64,000 nucleotides of DNA from Siphonodentalium dalli (GCA_032622095.1 CP136062.1:16995739-17059738); one strand, 5' to 3'. Numbered from the stretch's first letter, positions 10,121 through 26,300 are shown. Numbers and translations: made by a program. Notes: a model not told the origin generated them from the sequence alone.

Positions 10121-13100
10121 GTCCGTACTGATCTCTTACGGGAATGGATGTTATCAAGAGCGATATGAAGCTGTGTGTAGTCCGTACTGATCTCTTACGG
10201 GAATGGATGTCATCAAGAGCGATATGAAGCTGTGTGTAGTCCGTACTGATCTCTTACGGGAATGGATGTCATCAAGAGCGATATGAAGCTGTGTGTAGTC
10301 CGTACTGATCTCTTACGGGAATAGATGTTATCACGAGCGATATGAAGCTGTGTGTAGTCCGTACTGATCTCTTACGGGAATGGATGTTATCAAGAGCGAT
10401 ATGAAGCTGTGTGTAGTCCGTACTGATCTCTTACGGGAATGGATGTCATCAAGAGCGATATGAAGCTGTGTGTAGTCCGTACTGATCTCTTACGGGAATG
10501 GATGTCATCAAGAGCGATATGAAGCTATGTGTAGTCCGTACTGATCTCTTACGGGAATGGATGTTATCAAGAGCGATATGAAGCTGTGTGTAGTCCGTGC
10601 TGATCTCTTACGGGAATGGATGTCACCAAGAGCGATATGAAGCTGTGTGTAGTCCGTACTGATCTCTTACGGGAATGGATGTTATCACGAGCGATATGAA
10701 GCTGTGTGTAGTCCGTACTGATCTCTTACGGGAATGGATGTTATCAAGAGCGATATGAAGCTGTGTGTAGTCCGTACTGATCTCTTACGGGAATGGATGT
10801 TATCAAGAGCGATATGAAGCTGTGTGTAGTCCGTACTGATCTCTTACGGGAATGGATGTCACCAAGAGCGATATGAAGCTGTGTGTAGTCCGTACTGATC
10901 TCTTACGGGAATGGATGTCATCAAGAGCGATATGAAGCTGTGTGTAGTCCGTACTGATCTCTTACGGGAATAGATGTTATCACGAGCGATATGAAGCTGT
11001 GTGTAGTCCGTACTGATCTCTTACGGGAATGGATGTTATCAAGAGCGATATGAAGCTGTGTGTAGTCCGTACTGATCTCTTACGGGAATGGATGTTATCA
11101 AGAGCGATATGAAGCTGTGTGTAGTCCGTACTGATATCTTACGGGAATGGATGTCATCAAGAGCGATATGAAGCTATGTGTAGTCCGTACTGATCTCTTA
11201 CGGGAATGGATGTTATCAAGAGCGATATGAAGCTGTGTGTAGTCCGTACTGATCTCTTACGGGAATGGATGTTATCAAGAGCGATATGAAGCTGTGTGTA
11301 GTCCGTACTGATCTCTTACGGGAATGGATGTCATCAAGAGCGATATGAAGCTGTGTGTAGTCCGTACTGATCTCTTACGGGAATGGATGTTATCAAGAGC
11401 GATATGAAGCTGTGTGTAGTCCGTACTGATCTCTTACGGGAATGGCTGTTATCAAGAGCGATATGAAGCTGTGTGTAGTCCGTACTGATCTCTTACGGGA
11501 ATGGATGTCATCAAGAGCGATATGAAGCTGTGTGTAGTCCGTACTGATCTCTTACGGGAATGGATGTCATCAAGAGCGATATGAAGCTGTGTGTAGTCCG
11601 TACTGATCTCTTACGGGAATGGATGTTATCAAGAGCGATATGAAGCTGTGTGTAGTCCGTACTGATCTCTTACGGGAATGGATGTCATCAAGAGCGATAT
11701 GAAGCTGTGTGTAGTCCGTACTGATCTCTTACGGGAATGGATGTTATCAAGAGCGATATGAAGCTGTGTGTAGTCCGTACTGATCTCTTACGGGAATGGA
11801 TGTTATCAAGAGCGATATGAAGCTGTGTGTAGTCCGTACTGATCTCTTACGGGAATGGATGTTATCAAGAGCGATATGAAGCTGTGTGTAGTCCGTACTG
11901 ATCTCTTACGGGAATGGATGTTATCAAGAGCGATATGAAGCTGTGTGTAGTCCGTACTGATCTCTTACGGGAATGGATGTCATCAAGAGCGATATGAAGC
12001 TGTGTGTAGTCCGTACTGATCTCTTACGGGAATGGATGTTATCAAGAGCGATATGAAGCTGTGTGTAGTCCGTACTGATCTCTTACGGGAATGGATGTTA
12101 TCAGGAGCGATATGAAGCTGTGTGTAGTCCGTACTGATCTCTTACGGGAATGGATGTCATCAAGATCGATATGAAGCTGTGTGTAGTCCGTACTGATCTC
12201 TTACGGGAATGGATGTTATCAAGAGCGATATGAAGCTGTGTGTAGTCCGTACTGATCTCTTACGGGAATGGATGTTATCAAGAGCGATATGAAGCTGTGT
12301 GTAGTCCGTACTGATCTCTTACGGGAATGGATGTCATCAAGATCGATATGAAGCTGTGTGTAGTCCGTACTGATCTCTTACGGGAATGGATGTTATCAAG
12401 AGCGATATGAAGCTGTGTGTAGTCCGTACTGATCTCTTATGGGAATGGATGTCATCAAGAGCGATATGAAGCTGTGTGTAGTCCGTACTGATCTCTTACG
12501 GGAATGGATGTCATCAAGAGCGATATGAAGCTGTGTGTAGTCCGTACTGATCTCTTATTGGAATGGATGTCATCAAGAGCGATATGAAGCTGTGTGTAGT
12601 CCGTACTGATCTCTTACGGGAATGGATGTCATCAAGATCGATATGAAGCTGTGTGTAGTCCGTACTGATCTCTTACGGGAATGGATGTCATCAAGAGCGA
12701 TATGAAGCTGTGTGTAGTCCGTACTGATCTCTTACGGGAATGGATGTTATCAAGAGCGATATGAAGCTGTGTGTAGTCCGTACTGATCTCTTATTGGAAT
12801 GGATGTCATCAAGAGCGATATGAAGCTGTGTGTAGTCCGTACTGATCTCTTACGGGAATGGATGTTATCAAGAGCGATATGAAGCTGTGTGTAGTCCGTA
12901 CTGATCTCTTATTGGAATGGATGTCATCAAGAGCGATATGAAGCTGTGTGTAGTCCGTACTGATCTCTTACGGGAATGGATGTCATCAAGAGCGATATGA
13001 AGCTGTGTGTAGTCCGTACTGATCTCTTACGGGAATGGATGTCATCAAGATCGATATGAAGCTGTGTGTAGTCCGTACTGATCTCTTACGGGAATGGATG

Positions 13101-13689
13101 TTATCAGGAGCGATATGAAGCTGTGTGTAGTCCGTACTGATCTCTTACGGGAATGGATGTTATCAAGAGCGATATGAAGCTGTGTGTAGTCCGTACTGAT
13201 CTCTTACGGGAATGGATGTTATCAAGAGCGATATGAAGCTGTGTGTAGTCCGTACTGATCTCTTACGGGAATGGATGTCATCAAGAGCGATATGAAGCTG
13301 TGTGTAGTCCGTACTGATCTCTTACGGGAATGGATGTCATCAAGATCGATATGAAGCTGTGTGTAGTCCGTACTGATCTCTTACGGGAATGGATGTCATC
13401 AAGAGCGATATGAAGCTGTGTGTAGTCCGTAATGATCTCTTACGGGAATGGATGTTATCAGGAGCGATATGAAGCTGTGTGTAGTCCGTACTGATCTCTT
13501 ACGGGAATGGATGTTATCAGGAGCGATATGAAGCTGTGTGTAGTCCGTACTGATCTCTTACAGGAATGGATGTCATCAAGAGCGATATGAAGCTGTGTGT
13601 AGTCCGTACTGATCTCTTACGGGAATGGATGTTATCAAGAGCGATATGAAGCTGTGTGTAGTCCGTAATGATCTCTTACGGGAATGGAT

Positions 13690-16600
13690 GTTATCAGGAG
13701 CGATATGAAGCTGTGTGTAGTCCGTACTGATCTCTTACGGGAATGGATGTTATCAGGAGCGATATGAAGCTGTGTGTAGTCCGTACTGATCTCTTACGGG
13801 AATGGATGTTATCAGGAGCGATATGAAGCTGTGTGTAGTCCGTACTGATCTCTTACGGGAATGGATGTTATCAAGAGCGATATGAAGCTGTGTGTAGTCC
13901 GTACTGATCTCTTACGGGAATGGATGTTATCAAGAGCGATATGAAGCTGTGTGTAGTCCGTACTGATCTCTTACGGGAATGGATGTTATCAAGAGCGATA
14001 TGAAGCTGTGTGTAGTCCGTACTGATCTCTTACGGGAATGGATGTCATCAAGAGCGATATGAAGCTGTGTGTAGTCCGTACTGATCTCTTACGGGAATGG
14101 ATGTTATCAAGAGCGATATGAAGCTGTGTGTAGTCCGTACTGATCTCTTACGGGAATGGATGTTATCAGGAGCGATATGAAGCTGTGTGTAGTCCGTACT
14201 GATCTCTTACGGGAATGGTTGTTATCAAGAGCGATATGAAGCTGTGTGTAGTCCGTACTGATCTCTTACGGGAATGGATGTTATCAAGAGCGATATGAAG
14301 CTGTGTGTAGTCCGTACTGATCTCTTACGGGAATGGATGTTATCAAGAGCGATATGAAGCTGTGTGTAGTCCGTACTGATCTCTTACGGGAATGGATGTC
14401 ATCAAGAGCGATATGAAGCTGTGTGTAGTCCGTACTGATCTCTTACGGGAATGGATGTCATCAAGAGCGATATGAAGCTGTGTGTAGTCCGTACTGATCT
14501 CTTACGGGAATGGATGTCATCAAGAGCGATTTGAAGCTGTGTGTAGTCCGTACTGATCTCTTACGGGAATGGATGTCATCAAGAGCGATATGAAGCTGTG
14601 TGTAGTCCGTACTGATCTCTTACGGGAATGGATGTCATCAAGAGCGATATGAAGCTGTGTGTAGTTCGTACTGATCTCTTACGGGAATGGATGTCATCAA
14701 GAGCGATATGAAGCTGTGTGTAGTCCGTACTGATCTCTTACGGGAATGGATGTCATCAAGAGCGATATGAAGCTGTGTGTAGTCCGTACTGATCTCTTAC
14801 GGGAATGGATGTCATCAAGAGCGATATGAAGCTGTGTGTAGTCCGTACTGATCTCTTACGGGAATGGATGTTATCAAGAGCGATATGAAGCTGTGTGTAG
14901 TCCGTACTGATCTCTTATGGGAATGGATGTCATCAAGAGCGATATGAAGCTGTGTGTAGTCCGTACTGATCTCTTACGGGAATGGATGTTATCAAGAGCG
15001 ATATGAAGCTGTGTGTAGTCCGTACTGATCTCTTACGGGAATGGATGTCATCAAGAGCGATATGAAGCTGTGTGTAGTCCGTACTAATCTCTTACGGGAA
15101 TGGATGTTATCAAGAGCGATATTAAGCTGTGTGTAGTCCGTACTGATCTCTTACGGGAATGGATGTCATCAAGAGCGATATGAAGCTGTGTGTAGTCCGT
15201 ACTGATCTCTTACGGGAATGGATGTTATCAAGAGCGATATGAAGCTGTGTGTAGTCCGTACTGATCTCTTATGGGAATGGATGTCATCAAGAGCGATATG
15301 AAGCTGTGTGTAGTCCGTACTGATCTCTTATGGGAATGGATGTTATCAAGAGCGATATGAAGCTGTGTGTAGTCCGTACTGATCTCTTACGGGAATGTCA
15401 TCAAGAGCGATATGAAGCTGTGTGTAGTCCGTACTGATCTCTTACGGGAATGGATGTTATCAAGAGCGATATGAAGCTGTGTGTAGTCCGTACTGATCTC
15501 TTACGGGAATGGATGTTATCAAGAGCGATATGAAGCTGTGTGTAGTCCGTACTGATCTCTTACGGGAATGGATGTCATCAAGAGCGATATGAAGCTGTGT
15601 GTAGTCCGTACTGATCTCTTACGGGAATAGATGTTATCACGAGCGATATGAAGCTGTGTGTAGTCCGTACAGATCTCTTACGGGAATGGATGTTATCAAG
15701 AGCGATATGAAGCTGTGTGTAGTCCGTACAGATCTCTTACGGGAATGGATGTCATCAAGAGCGATATGAAGCTGTGTGTAGTCCGTACTGATCTCTTACG
15801 GGAATGGATGTCATCAAGAGCGATATGAAGCTATGTGTAGTCCGTACTGATCTCTTACGGGAATGGATGTTATCAAGAGTGATATGAAGCTGTGTGTAGT
15901 CCGTACTGATCTCTTACGGGAATGGATGTTATCAAGAGCGATATGAAGCTGTGTGTAGTCCGTACTGATCTCTTACGGGAATGGATGTCATCAAGAGCGA
16001 TATGAAGCTGTGTGTAGTCCGTACTGATCTCTTACGGGAATGGATGTTATCAAGAGCGATATGAAGCTGTGTGTAGTCCGTACTGATCTCTTACGGGAAT
16101 GGCTGTTATCAAGAGCGATATGAAGCTGTGTGTAGTCCGTACTGATCTCTTACGGGAATGGATGTCATCAAGAGCGATATGAAGCTGTGTGTAGTCCGTA
16201 CTGATCTCTTACGGGAATGGATGTTATCAAGAGCGATATGAAGCTGTGTGTAGTCCGTACTGATCTCTTACGGGAATGTTATCAAGAGCGATATGAAGCT
16301 GTGTGTAGTCCGTACTGATCTCTTACGGGAATGGATGTTATCAAGAGCGATATGAAGCTGTGTGTAGTCCGTACTGATCTCTTACGGGAATGGATGTTAT
16401 CAAGAGCGATATGAAGCTGTGTGTAGTCCGTACTGATCTCTTACGGGAATGGATGTTATCAAGAGCGATATGAAGCTGTGTGTAGTCCGTACTGATCTCT
16501 TATGGGAATGGATGTCATCAAGAGCGATATGAAGCTGTGTGTAGTCCGTACTGATCTCTTATGGGAATGGATGTTATCAAGAGCGATATGAAGCTGTGTG

Positions 16601-19600
16601 TAGTCCGTACTGATCTCTTACGGGAATGTCATCAATAGCGATATGAAGCTGTGTGTAGTCCGTACTGATCTCTTACGGGAATGGATGTTATCAAGAGCGA
16701 TATGAAGCTGTGTGTAGTCCGTACTGATCTCTTACGGGAATGGATGTCATCAAGAGCGATAAGAAGCTGTGTGTAGTCCGTACTGATCTCTTACGGGAAT
16801 GGATTTTATCAAGAGCGATATGAAGCTGTGTGTAGTCCGTACTGATCTCTTACGGGAATGGATGTCATCAAGAGCGATATGAAGCTGTGTGTAGTCCGTA
16901 CTGATCTCTTACGGGAATGGATGTTATCGAGAGCGATATGAAGCTGTGTGTAGTCCGTACTGATCTCTTACGGGAATGGTTGTTATCAAGAGCGATATGA
17001 AGCTGTGTGTAGTCCGTACTGATCTCTTACGGGAATGGATGTTATCAAGAGCGATATGAAGCTGTGTGTAGTCCGTACTGTTCTCTTACGGGAATGGATG
17101 TTATCAAGAGCGATATGAAGCTGTGTGTAGTCCGTACTGATCTCTTACGGGAATGGATGTTATCAAGAGCGATATGAAGCTGTGTGTAGTCCGTACTGAT
17201 CTCTTACGGGAATGGATGTTATCAAGAGCGATATGAAGCTGTGTGTAGTCCGTACTGATCTCTTACGGGAATGGATGTTATCAGGAGCGATATGAAGCTG
17301 TGTGTAGTCCGTACTGATCTCTTACGGGAATGGATGTCATCAAGAGCGATATGAAGCTGTGTGTAGTCCGTACTGATCTCTTACGGGAATGGATGTTATC
17401 AAGAGCGATATGAAGCTGTGTGTAGTCCGTACTGATCTCTTACGGGAATGGATGTTATCAAGAGCGATATGAAGCTGTGTGTAGTCCGTACTGATCTCTT
17501 ACGGGAATGGATGTTATCAAGAGCGATATGAAGCTGTGTGTAGTCCGTACTGATCTCTTACGGGAATGGATGTCAACAAGAGCGATATGAAGCTGTGTGT
17601 AGTCCGTACTGATCTCTTACGGGAATGGATGTTATCAAGAGCGATATGAAGCTGTGTGTAGTCCGTAATGATCTCTTACGGGAATGGATGTCATCAAGAT
17701 CGATATGAAGCTGTGTGTAGTCCGTACTGATCTCTTACGGGAATGGATGTCATCAAGAGCGATATGAAGCTGTGTGTAGTCCGTACTGATCTCTTACGGG
17801 AATGGATGTTATCAAGAGCGATATGAAGCTGTGTGTAGTCCGTACTGATCTCTTATGGGAATGGATGTCATCAAGAGCGATATGAAGCTGTGTGTAGTCC
17901 GTACTGATCTCTTATGGGAATGGATGTCATCAAGACCGATATGAAGCTGTGTGTAGTCCGTACTGATCTCTTACAGGAATGGATGTCATCAAGAGCGATA
18001 TGAAGCTGTGTGTAGTCCGTACTGATCTCTTACAGGAATGGATGTCATCAAGAGCGATATGAAGCTGTGTGTAGTCCGTACTGATCTCTTACGGGAATGG
18101 ATGTTATCAAGAGCGATATGAAGCTGTGTGTAGTCCGTACTGATCTCTTACGGGAATGGATGTTATCAAGAGCGATATGAAGCTGTGTGTAGTCCGTACT
18201 GATCTCTTACGGGAATGGATGTTATCAAGAGCGATATGAAGCTGTGTGTAGTCCGTACTGATCTCTTACAGGAATGGATGTCATCAAGACCGATATGAAG
18301 CTGTGTGTAGTCCGTACTGATCTCTTATTGGAATGGATGTCATCAAGAGCGATATGAAGCTGTGTGTAGTCCGTACTGATCTCTTACAGGAATGGATGTC
18401 ATCAAGAGCGATATGAAGCTGTGTGTAGTCCGTACTGATCTCTTACAGGAATGGATGTCATCAAGAGCGATATGAAGCTGTGTGTAGTCCGTACTGATCT
18501 CTTATGGGAATGGATGTCATCAAGAGCGATATGAAGCTGTGTGTAGTCCGTACTGATCTCTTACAGGAATGGATGTCATCAAGAGCGATATGAAGCTGTG
18601 TGTAGTCCGTACTGATCTCTTATGGGAATGGATGTCATCAAGAGCGATATGAAGCTGTGTGTAGTCCGTACTGATCTCTTATGGGAATGGATGTCATCAA
18701 GAGCGATATGAAGCTGTGTGTAGTCCGTACTGATCTCTTATGGGAATGGATGTCATCAAGAGCGATATGAAGCTGTGTGTAGTCCGTACTGATCTCTTAT
18801 GGGAATGGATGTCATCAAGAGCGATATGAAGCTGTGTGTAGTCCGTACTGATCTCTTACGGGAATGGATGTCATCAAGAGCGATATGAAGCTGTGTGTAG
18901 TCCGTACTGATCTCTTACGGGAATGGATGTCATCAAGAGCGATATGAAGCTGTGTGTAGTCCGTACTGATCTCTTACGGGAATGGATGTTATCAAGAGCG
19001 ATATGAAGCTGTGTGTAGTCCGTACTGATCTCTTACGGGAATGGATGTTATCAAGAGCGATATGAAGCTGTGTGTAGTCCGTACTGATCTCTTACAGGAA
19101 TGGATGTCATCAAGAGCGATATGAAGCTGTGTGTAGTCCGTACTGATCTCTTATGGGAATGGATGTCATCAAGAGCGATATGAAGCTGTGTGTAGTCCGT
19201 ACTGATCTCTTACAGGAATGGATGTCATCAAGAGCGATATGAAGCTGTGTGTAGTCCGTACTGATCTCTTACAGGAATGGATGTTATAAAGAGCGATATG
19301 AAGCTGTGTTGTCCGTACTGATCTCTTACAGGAATGGATGTCATCAAGAGCGATATGAAGCTGTGTGTAGTCCGTACTGATCTCTTACAGGAATGGATGT
19401 TATAAAGAGCGATATGAAGCTGTGTTGTCCGTACTGATCTCTTACAGGAATGGATGTCATCAAGAGCGATATGAAGCTGTGTGTAGTCCGTACTGATCTC
19501 TTACGGGAATGGATGTCATCAAGAGCGATATGAAGCTGTGTGTAGTCCGTACTGATCTCTTACGGGAATGGATGTCATCAAGAGCGATATGAAGCTGTGT

Positions 19601-20210
19601 GTAGTCCGTACTGATCTCTTACGGGAATGGATGTTATCAAGAGCGATATGAAGCTGTGTGTAGTCCGTACTGATCTCTTACGGGAATGGATGTTATCAAG
19701 AGCGATATGAAGCTGTGTGTAGTCCGTACTGATCTCTTACAGGAATGGATGTCATCAAGAGCGATATGAAGCTGTGTGTAGTCCGTACTGATCTCTTATG
19801 GGAATGGATGTCATCAAGAGCGATATGAAGCTGTGTGTAGTCCGTACTGATCTCTTACAGGAATGGATGTCATCAAGAGCGATATGAAGCTGTGTGTAGT
19901 CCGTACTGATCTCTTACGGGAATGGATGTCATCAAGAGCGATAAGAAGCTGTGTGTAGTCCGTACTGATCTCTTATGGGAATGGATGTCATCAAGAGCGA
20001 TATGAAGCTGTGTGTAGTCCGTACTGATCTCTTATGGGAATGGATGTCATCAAGACCGATATGAAGCTGTGTGTAGTCCGTACTGATCTCTTACGGGAAT
20101 GGATGTCATCAAGACCGATATGAAGTTGTGTGTAGTCCGTACTGATCTCTTACAGGAATGGATGTTATAAAGAGCGATATGAAGCTGTGTTGTCCGTACT
20201 GATCTCTTAC
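13690..20210 (+). repeat. Higher-order block, copy 1 of a ~6.5-6.7 kb duplication inside the satellite
   Basis: Rare variant monomers in this block recur in the same order 6708 bp to the right: the run of three TTATCAGG monomers (13692 to 20400), GGAATGGTTG (14217 to 20925), GTACTAATCT (15081 to 21789), GGGAATGTCA (15391 to 22099) and CTGTTCTC (17081 to 23789). Beyond about 17.7 kb the offset becomes 6885-6944 bp, i.e. three to four extra monomers. Confidence 0.88.
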
Positions 20211-20397
20211 GGGAATGGATGTTATCAAGAGCGATATGAAGCTGTGTGTAGTCCGTACTGATCTCTTACGGGAATGGATGTCATCAAGAGCGATATGAAG
20301 CTGTGTGTAGTCCGTACTGATCTCTTACGGGAATGGATGTCATCAAGATCGATATGAAGCTGTGTGTAGTCCGTACTGATCTCTTACGGGAATGGAT

Positions 20398-23300
20398 GTT
20401 ATCAGGAGCGATATGAAGCTGTGTGTAGTCCGTACTGATCTCTTACGGGAATGGATGTTATCAGGAGCGATATGAAGCTGTGTGTAGTCCGTACTGATCT
20501 CTTACGGGAATGGATGTTATCAGGAGCGATATGAAGCTGTGTGTAGTCCGTACTGATCTCTTACGGGAATGGATGTTATCAAGAGCGATATGAAGCTGTG
20601 TGTAGTCCGTACTGATCTCTTACGGGAATGGATGTTATCAAGAGCGATATGAAGCTGTGTGTAGTCCGTACTGATCTCTTACGGGAATGGATGTTATCAA
20701 GAGCGATATGAAGCTGTGTGTAGTCCGTACTGATCTCTTACGGGAATGGATGTCATCAAGAGCGATATGAAGCTGTGTGTAGTCCGTACTGATCTCTTAC
20801 GGGAATGGATGTTATCAAGAGCGATATGAAGCTGTGTGTAGTCCGTACTGATCTCTTACGGGAATGGATGTTATCAGGAGCGATATGAAGCTGTGTGTAG
20901 TCCGTACTGATCTCTTACGGGAATGGTTGTTATCAAGAGCGATATGAAGCTGTGTGTAGTCCGTACTGATCTCTTACGGGAATGGATGTTATCAAGAGCG
21001 ATATGAAGCTGTGTGTAGTCCGTACTGATCTCTTACGGGAATGGATGTTATCAAGAGCGATATGAAGCTGTGTGTAGTCCGTACTGATCTCTTACGGGAA
21101 TGGATGTCATCAAGAGCGATATGAAGCTGTGTGTAGTCCGTACTGATCTCTTACGGGAATGGATGTCATCAAGAGCGATATGAAGCTGTGTGTAGTCCGT
21201 ACTGATCTCTTACGGGAATGGATGTCATCAAGAGCGATTTGAAGCTGTGTGTAGTCCGTACTGATCTCTTACGGGAATGGATGTCATCAAGAGCGATATG
21301 AAGCTGTGTGTAGTCCGTACTGATCTCTTACGGGAATGGATGTCATCAAGAGCGATATGAAGCTGTGTGTAGTTCGTACTGATCTCTTACGGGAATGGAT
21401 GTCATCAAGAGCGATATGAAGCTGTGTGTAGTCCGTACTGATCTCTTACGGGAATGGATGTCATCAAGAGCGATATGAAGCTGTGTGTAGTCCGTACTGA
21501 TCTCTTACGGGAATGGATGTCATCAAGAGCGATATGAAGCTGTGTGTAGTCCGTACTGATCTCTTACGGGAATGGATGTTATCAAGAGCGATATGAAGCT
21601 GTGTGTAGTCCGTACTGATCTCTTATGGGAATGGATGTCATCAAGAGCGATATGAAGCTGTGTGTAGTCCGTACTGATCTCTTACGGGAATGGATGTTAT
21701 CAAGAGCGATATGAAGCTGTGTGTAGTCCGTACTGATCTCTTACGGGAATGGATGTCATCAAGAGCGATATGAAGCTGTGTGTAGTCCGTACTAATCTCT
21801 TACGGGAATGGATGTTATCAAGAGCGATATTAAGCTGTGTGTAGTCCGTACTGATCTCTTACGGGAATGGATGTCATCAAGAGCGATATGAAGCTGTGTG
21901 TAGTCCGTACTGATCTCTTACGGGAATGGATGTTATCAAGAGCGATATGAAGCTGTGTGTAGTCCGTACTGATCTCTTATGGGAATGGATGTCATCAAGA
22001 GCGATATGAAGCTGTGTGTAGTCCGTACTGATCTCTTATGGGAATGGATGTTATCAAGAGCGATATGAAGCTGTGTGTAGTCCGTACTGATCTCTTACGG
22101 GAATGTCATCAAGAGCGATATGAAGCTGTGTGTAGTCCGTACTGATCTCTTACGGGAATGGATGTTATCAAGAGCGATATGAAGCTGTGTGTAGTCCGTA
22201 CTGATCTCTTACGGGAATGGATGTTATCAAGAGCGATATGAAGCTGTGTGTAGTCCGTACTGATCTCTTACGGGAATGGATGTCATCAAGAGCGATATGA
22301 AGCTGTGTGTAGTCCGTACTGATCTCTTACGGGAATAGATGTTATCACGAGCGATATGAAGCTGTGTGTAGTCCGTACAGATCTCTTACGGGAATGGATG
22401 TTATCAAGAGCGATATGAAGCTGTGTGTAGTCCGTACAGATCTCTTACGGGAATGGATGTCATCAAGAGCGATATGAAGCTGTGTGTAGTCCGTACTGAT
22501 CTCTTACGGGAATGGATGTCATCAAGAGCGATATGAAGCTATGTGTAGTCCGTACTGATCTCTTACGGGAATGGATGTTATCAAGAGTGATATGAAGCTG
22601 TGTGTAGTCCGTACTGATCTCTTACGGGAATGGATGTTATCAAGAGCGATATGAAGCTGTGTGTAGTCCGTACTGATCTCTTACGGGAATGGATGTCATC
22701 AAGAGCGATATGAAGCTGTGTGTAGTCCGTACTGATCTCTTACGGGAATGGATGTTATCAAGAGCGATATGAAGCTGTGTGTAGTCCGTACTGATCTCTT
22801 ACGGGAATGGCTGTTATCAAGAGCGATATGAAGCTGTGTGTAGTCCGTACTGATCTCTTACGGGAATGGATGTCATCAAGAGCGATATGAAGCTGTGTGT
22901 AGTCCGTACTGATCTCTTACGGGAATGGATGTTATCAAGAGCGATATGAAGCTGTGTGTAGTCCGTACTGATCTCTTACGGGAATGTTATCAAGAGCGAT
23001 ATGAAGCTGTGTGTAGTCCGTACTGATCTCTTACGGGAATGGATGTTATCAAGAGCGATATGAAGCTGTGTGTAGTCCGTACTGATCTCTTACGGGAATG
23101 GATGTTATCAAGAGCGATATGAAGCTGTGTGTAGTCCGTACTGATCTCTTACGGGAATGGATGTTATCAAGAGCGATATGAAGCTGTGTGTAGTCCGTAC
23201 TGATCTCTTATGGGAATGGATGTCATCAAGAGCGATATGAAGCTGTGTGTAGTCCGTACTGATCTCTTATGGGAATGGATGTTATCAAGAGCGATATGAA

Positions 23301-26300
23301 GCTGTGTGTAGTCCGTACTGATCTCTTACGGGAATGTCATCAATAGCGATATGAAGCTGTGTGTAGTCCGTACTGATCTCTTACGGGAATGGATGTTATC
23401 AAGAGCGATATGAAGCTGTGTGTAGTCCGTACTGATCTCTTACGGGAATGGATGTCATCAAGAGCGATAAGAAGCTGTGTGTAGTCCGTACTGATCTCTT
23501 ACGGGAATGGATTTTATCAAGAGCGATATGAAGCTGTGTGTAGTCCGTACTGATCTCTTACGGGAATGGATGTCATCAAGAGCGATATGAAGCTGTGTGT
23601 AGTCCGTACTGATCTCTTACGGGAATGGATGTTATCGAGAGCGATATGAAGCTGTGTGTAGTCCGTACTGATCTCTTACGGGAATGGTTGTTATCAAGAG
23701 CGATATGAAGCTGTGTGTAGTCCGTACTGATCTCTTACGGGAATGGATGTTATCAAGAGCGATATGAAGCTGTGTGTAGTCCGTACTGTTCTCTTACGGG
23801 AATGGATGTTATCAAGAGCGATATGAAGCTGTGTGTAGTCCGTACTGATCTCTTACGGGAATGGATGTTATCAAGAGCGATATGAAGCTGTGTGTAGTCC
23901 GTACTGATCTCTTACGGGAATGGATGTTATCAAGAGCGATATGAAGCTGTGTGTAGTCCGTACTGATCTCTTACGGGAATGGATGTTATCAGGAGCGATA
24001 TGAAGCTGTGTGTAGTCCGTACTGATCTCTTACGGGAATGGATGTCATCAAGAGCGATATGAAGCTGTGTGTAGTCCGTACTGATCTCTTACGGGAATGG
24101 ATGTTATCAAGAGCGATATGAAGCTGTGTGTAGTCCGTACTGATCTCTTACGGGAATGGATGTTATCAAGAGCGATATGAAGCTGTGTGTAGTCCGTACT
24201 GATCTCTTACGGGAATGGATGTTATCAAGAGCGATATGAAGCTGTGTGTAGTCCGTACTGATCTCTTACGGGAATGGATGTCAACAAGAGCGATATGAAG
24301 CTGTGTGTAGTCCGTACTGATCTCTTACGGGAATGGATGTTATCAAGAGCGATATGAAGCTGTGTGTAGTCCGTAATGATCTCTTACGGGAATGGATGTC
24401 ATCAAGAGCGATATGAAGCTGTGTGTAGTCCGTACTGATCTCTTATGGGAATGGATGTCATCAAGATCGATATGAAGCTGTGTGTAGTCCGTACTGATCT
24501 CTTACGGGAATGGATGTCATCAAGAGCGATATGAAGCTGTGTGTAGTCCGTACTGATCTCTTACGGGAATGGATGTCATCAAGAGCGATATGAAGCTGTG
24601 TGTAGTCCGTACTGATCTCTTACGGGAATGGATGTCATCAAGATCGATATGAAGCTGTGTGTAGTCCGTACTGATCTCTTACGGGAATGGATGTCATCAA
24701 GAGCGATATGAAGCTGTGTGTAGTCCGTACTGATCTCTTACGGGAATGGATGTTATCAAGAGCGATATGAAGCTGTGTGTAGTCCGTACTGATCTCTTAT
24801 GGGAATGGATGTCATCAAGAGCGATATGAAGCTGTGTGTAGTCCGTACTGATCTCTTATGGGAATGGATGTCATCAAGACCGATATGAAGCTGTGTGTAG
24901 TCCGTACTGATCTCTTACAGGAATGGATGTCATCAAGAGCGATATGAAGCTGTGTGTAGTCCGTACTGATCTCTTACAGGAATGGATGTCATCAAGAGCG
25001 ATATGAAGCTGTGTGTAGTCCGTACTGATCTCTTACGGGAATGGATGTTATCAAGAGCGATATGAAGCTGTGTGTAGTCCGTACTGATCTCTTACGGGAA
25101 TGGATGTTATCAAGAGCGATATGAAGCTGTGTGTAGTCCGTACTGATCTCTTACGGGAATGGATGTTATCAAGAGCGATATGAAGCTGTGTGTAGTCCGT
25201 ACTGATCTCTTACAGGAATGGATGTCATCAAGACCGATATGAAGCTGTGTGTAGTCCGTACTGATCTCTTATTGGAATGGATGTCATCAAGAGCGATATG
25301 AAGCTGTGTGTAGTCCGTACTGATCTCTTACAGGAATGGATGTCATCAAGAGCGATATGAAGCTGTGTGTAGTCCGTACTGATCTCTTACAGGAATGGAT
25401 GTCATCAAGAGCGATATGAAGCTGTGTGTAGTCCGTACTGATCTCTTATGGGAATGGATGTCATCAAGAGCGATATGAAGCTGTGTGTAGTCCGTACTGA
25501 TCTCTTACAGGAATGGATGTCATCAAGAGCGATATGAAGCTGTGTGTAGTCCGTACTGATCTCTTATGGGAATGGATGTCATCAAGAGCGATATGAAGCT
25601 GTGTGTAGTCCGTACTGATCTCTTATGGGAATGGATGTCATCAAGAGCGATATGAAGCTGTGTGTAGTCCGTACTGATCTCTTATGGGAATGGATGTCAT
25701 CAAGAGCGATATGAAGCTGTGTGTAGTCCGTACTGATCTCTTACGGGAATGGATGTCATCAAGAGCGATATGAAGCTGTGTGTAGTCCGTACTGATCTCT
25801 TACGGGAATGGATGTCATCAAGAGCGATATGAAGCTGTGTGTAGTCCGTACTGATCTCTTACGGGAATGGATGTTATCAAGAGCGATATGAAGCTGTGTG
25901 TAGTCCGTACTGATCTCTTACGGGAATGGATGTTATCAAGAGCGATATGAAGCTGTGTGTAGTCCGTACTGATCTCTTACAGGAATGGATGTCATCAAGA
26001 GCGATATGAAGCTGTGTGTAGTCCGTACTGATCTCTTATGGGAATGGATGTCATCAAGAGCGATATGAAGCTGTGTGTAGTCCGTACTGATCTCTTACAG
26101 GAATGGATGTCATCAAGAGCGATATGAAGCTGTGTGTAGTCCGTACTGATCTCTTACAGGAATGGATGTTATAAAGAGCGATATGAAGCTGTGTTGTCCG
26201 TACTGATCTCTTACAGGAATGGATGTCATCAAGAGCGATATGAAGCTGTGTGTAGTCCGTACTGATCTCTTACAGGAATGGATGTTATAAAGAGCGATAT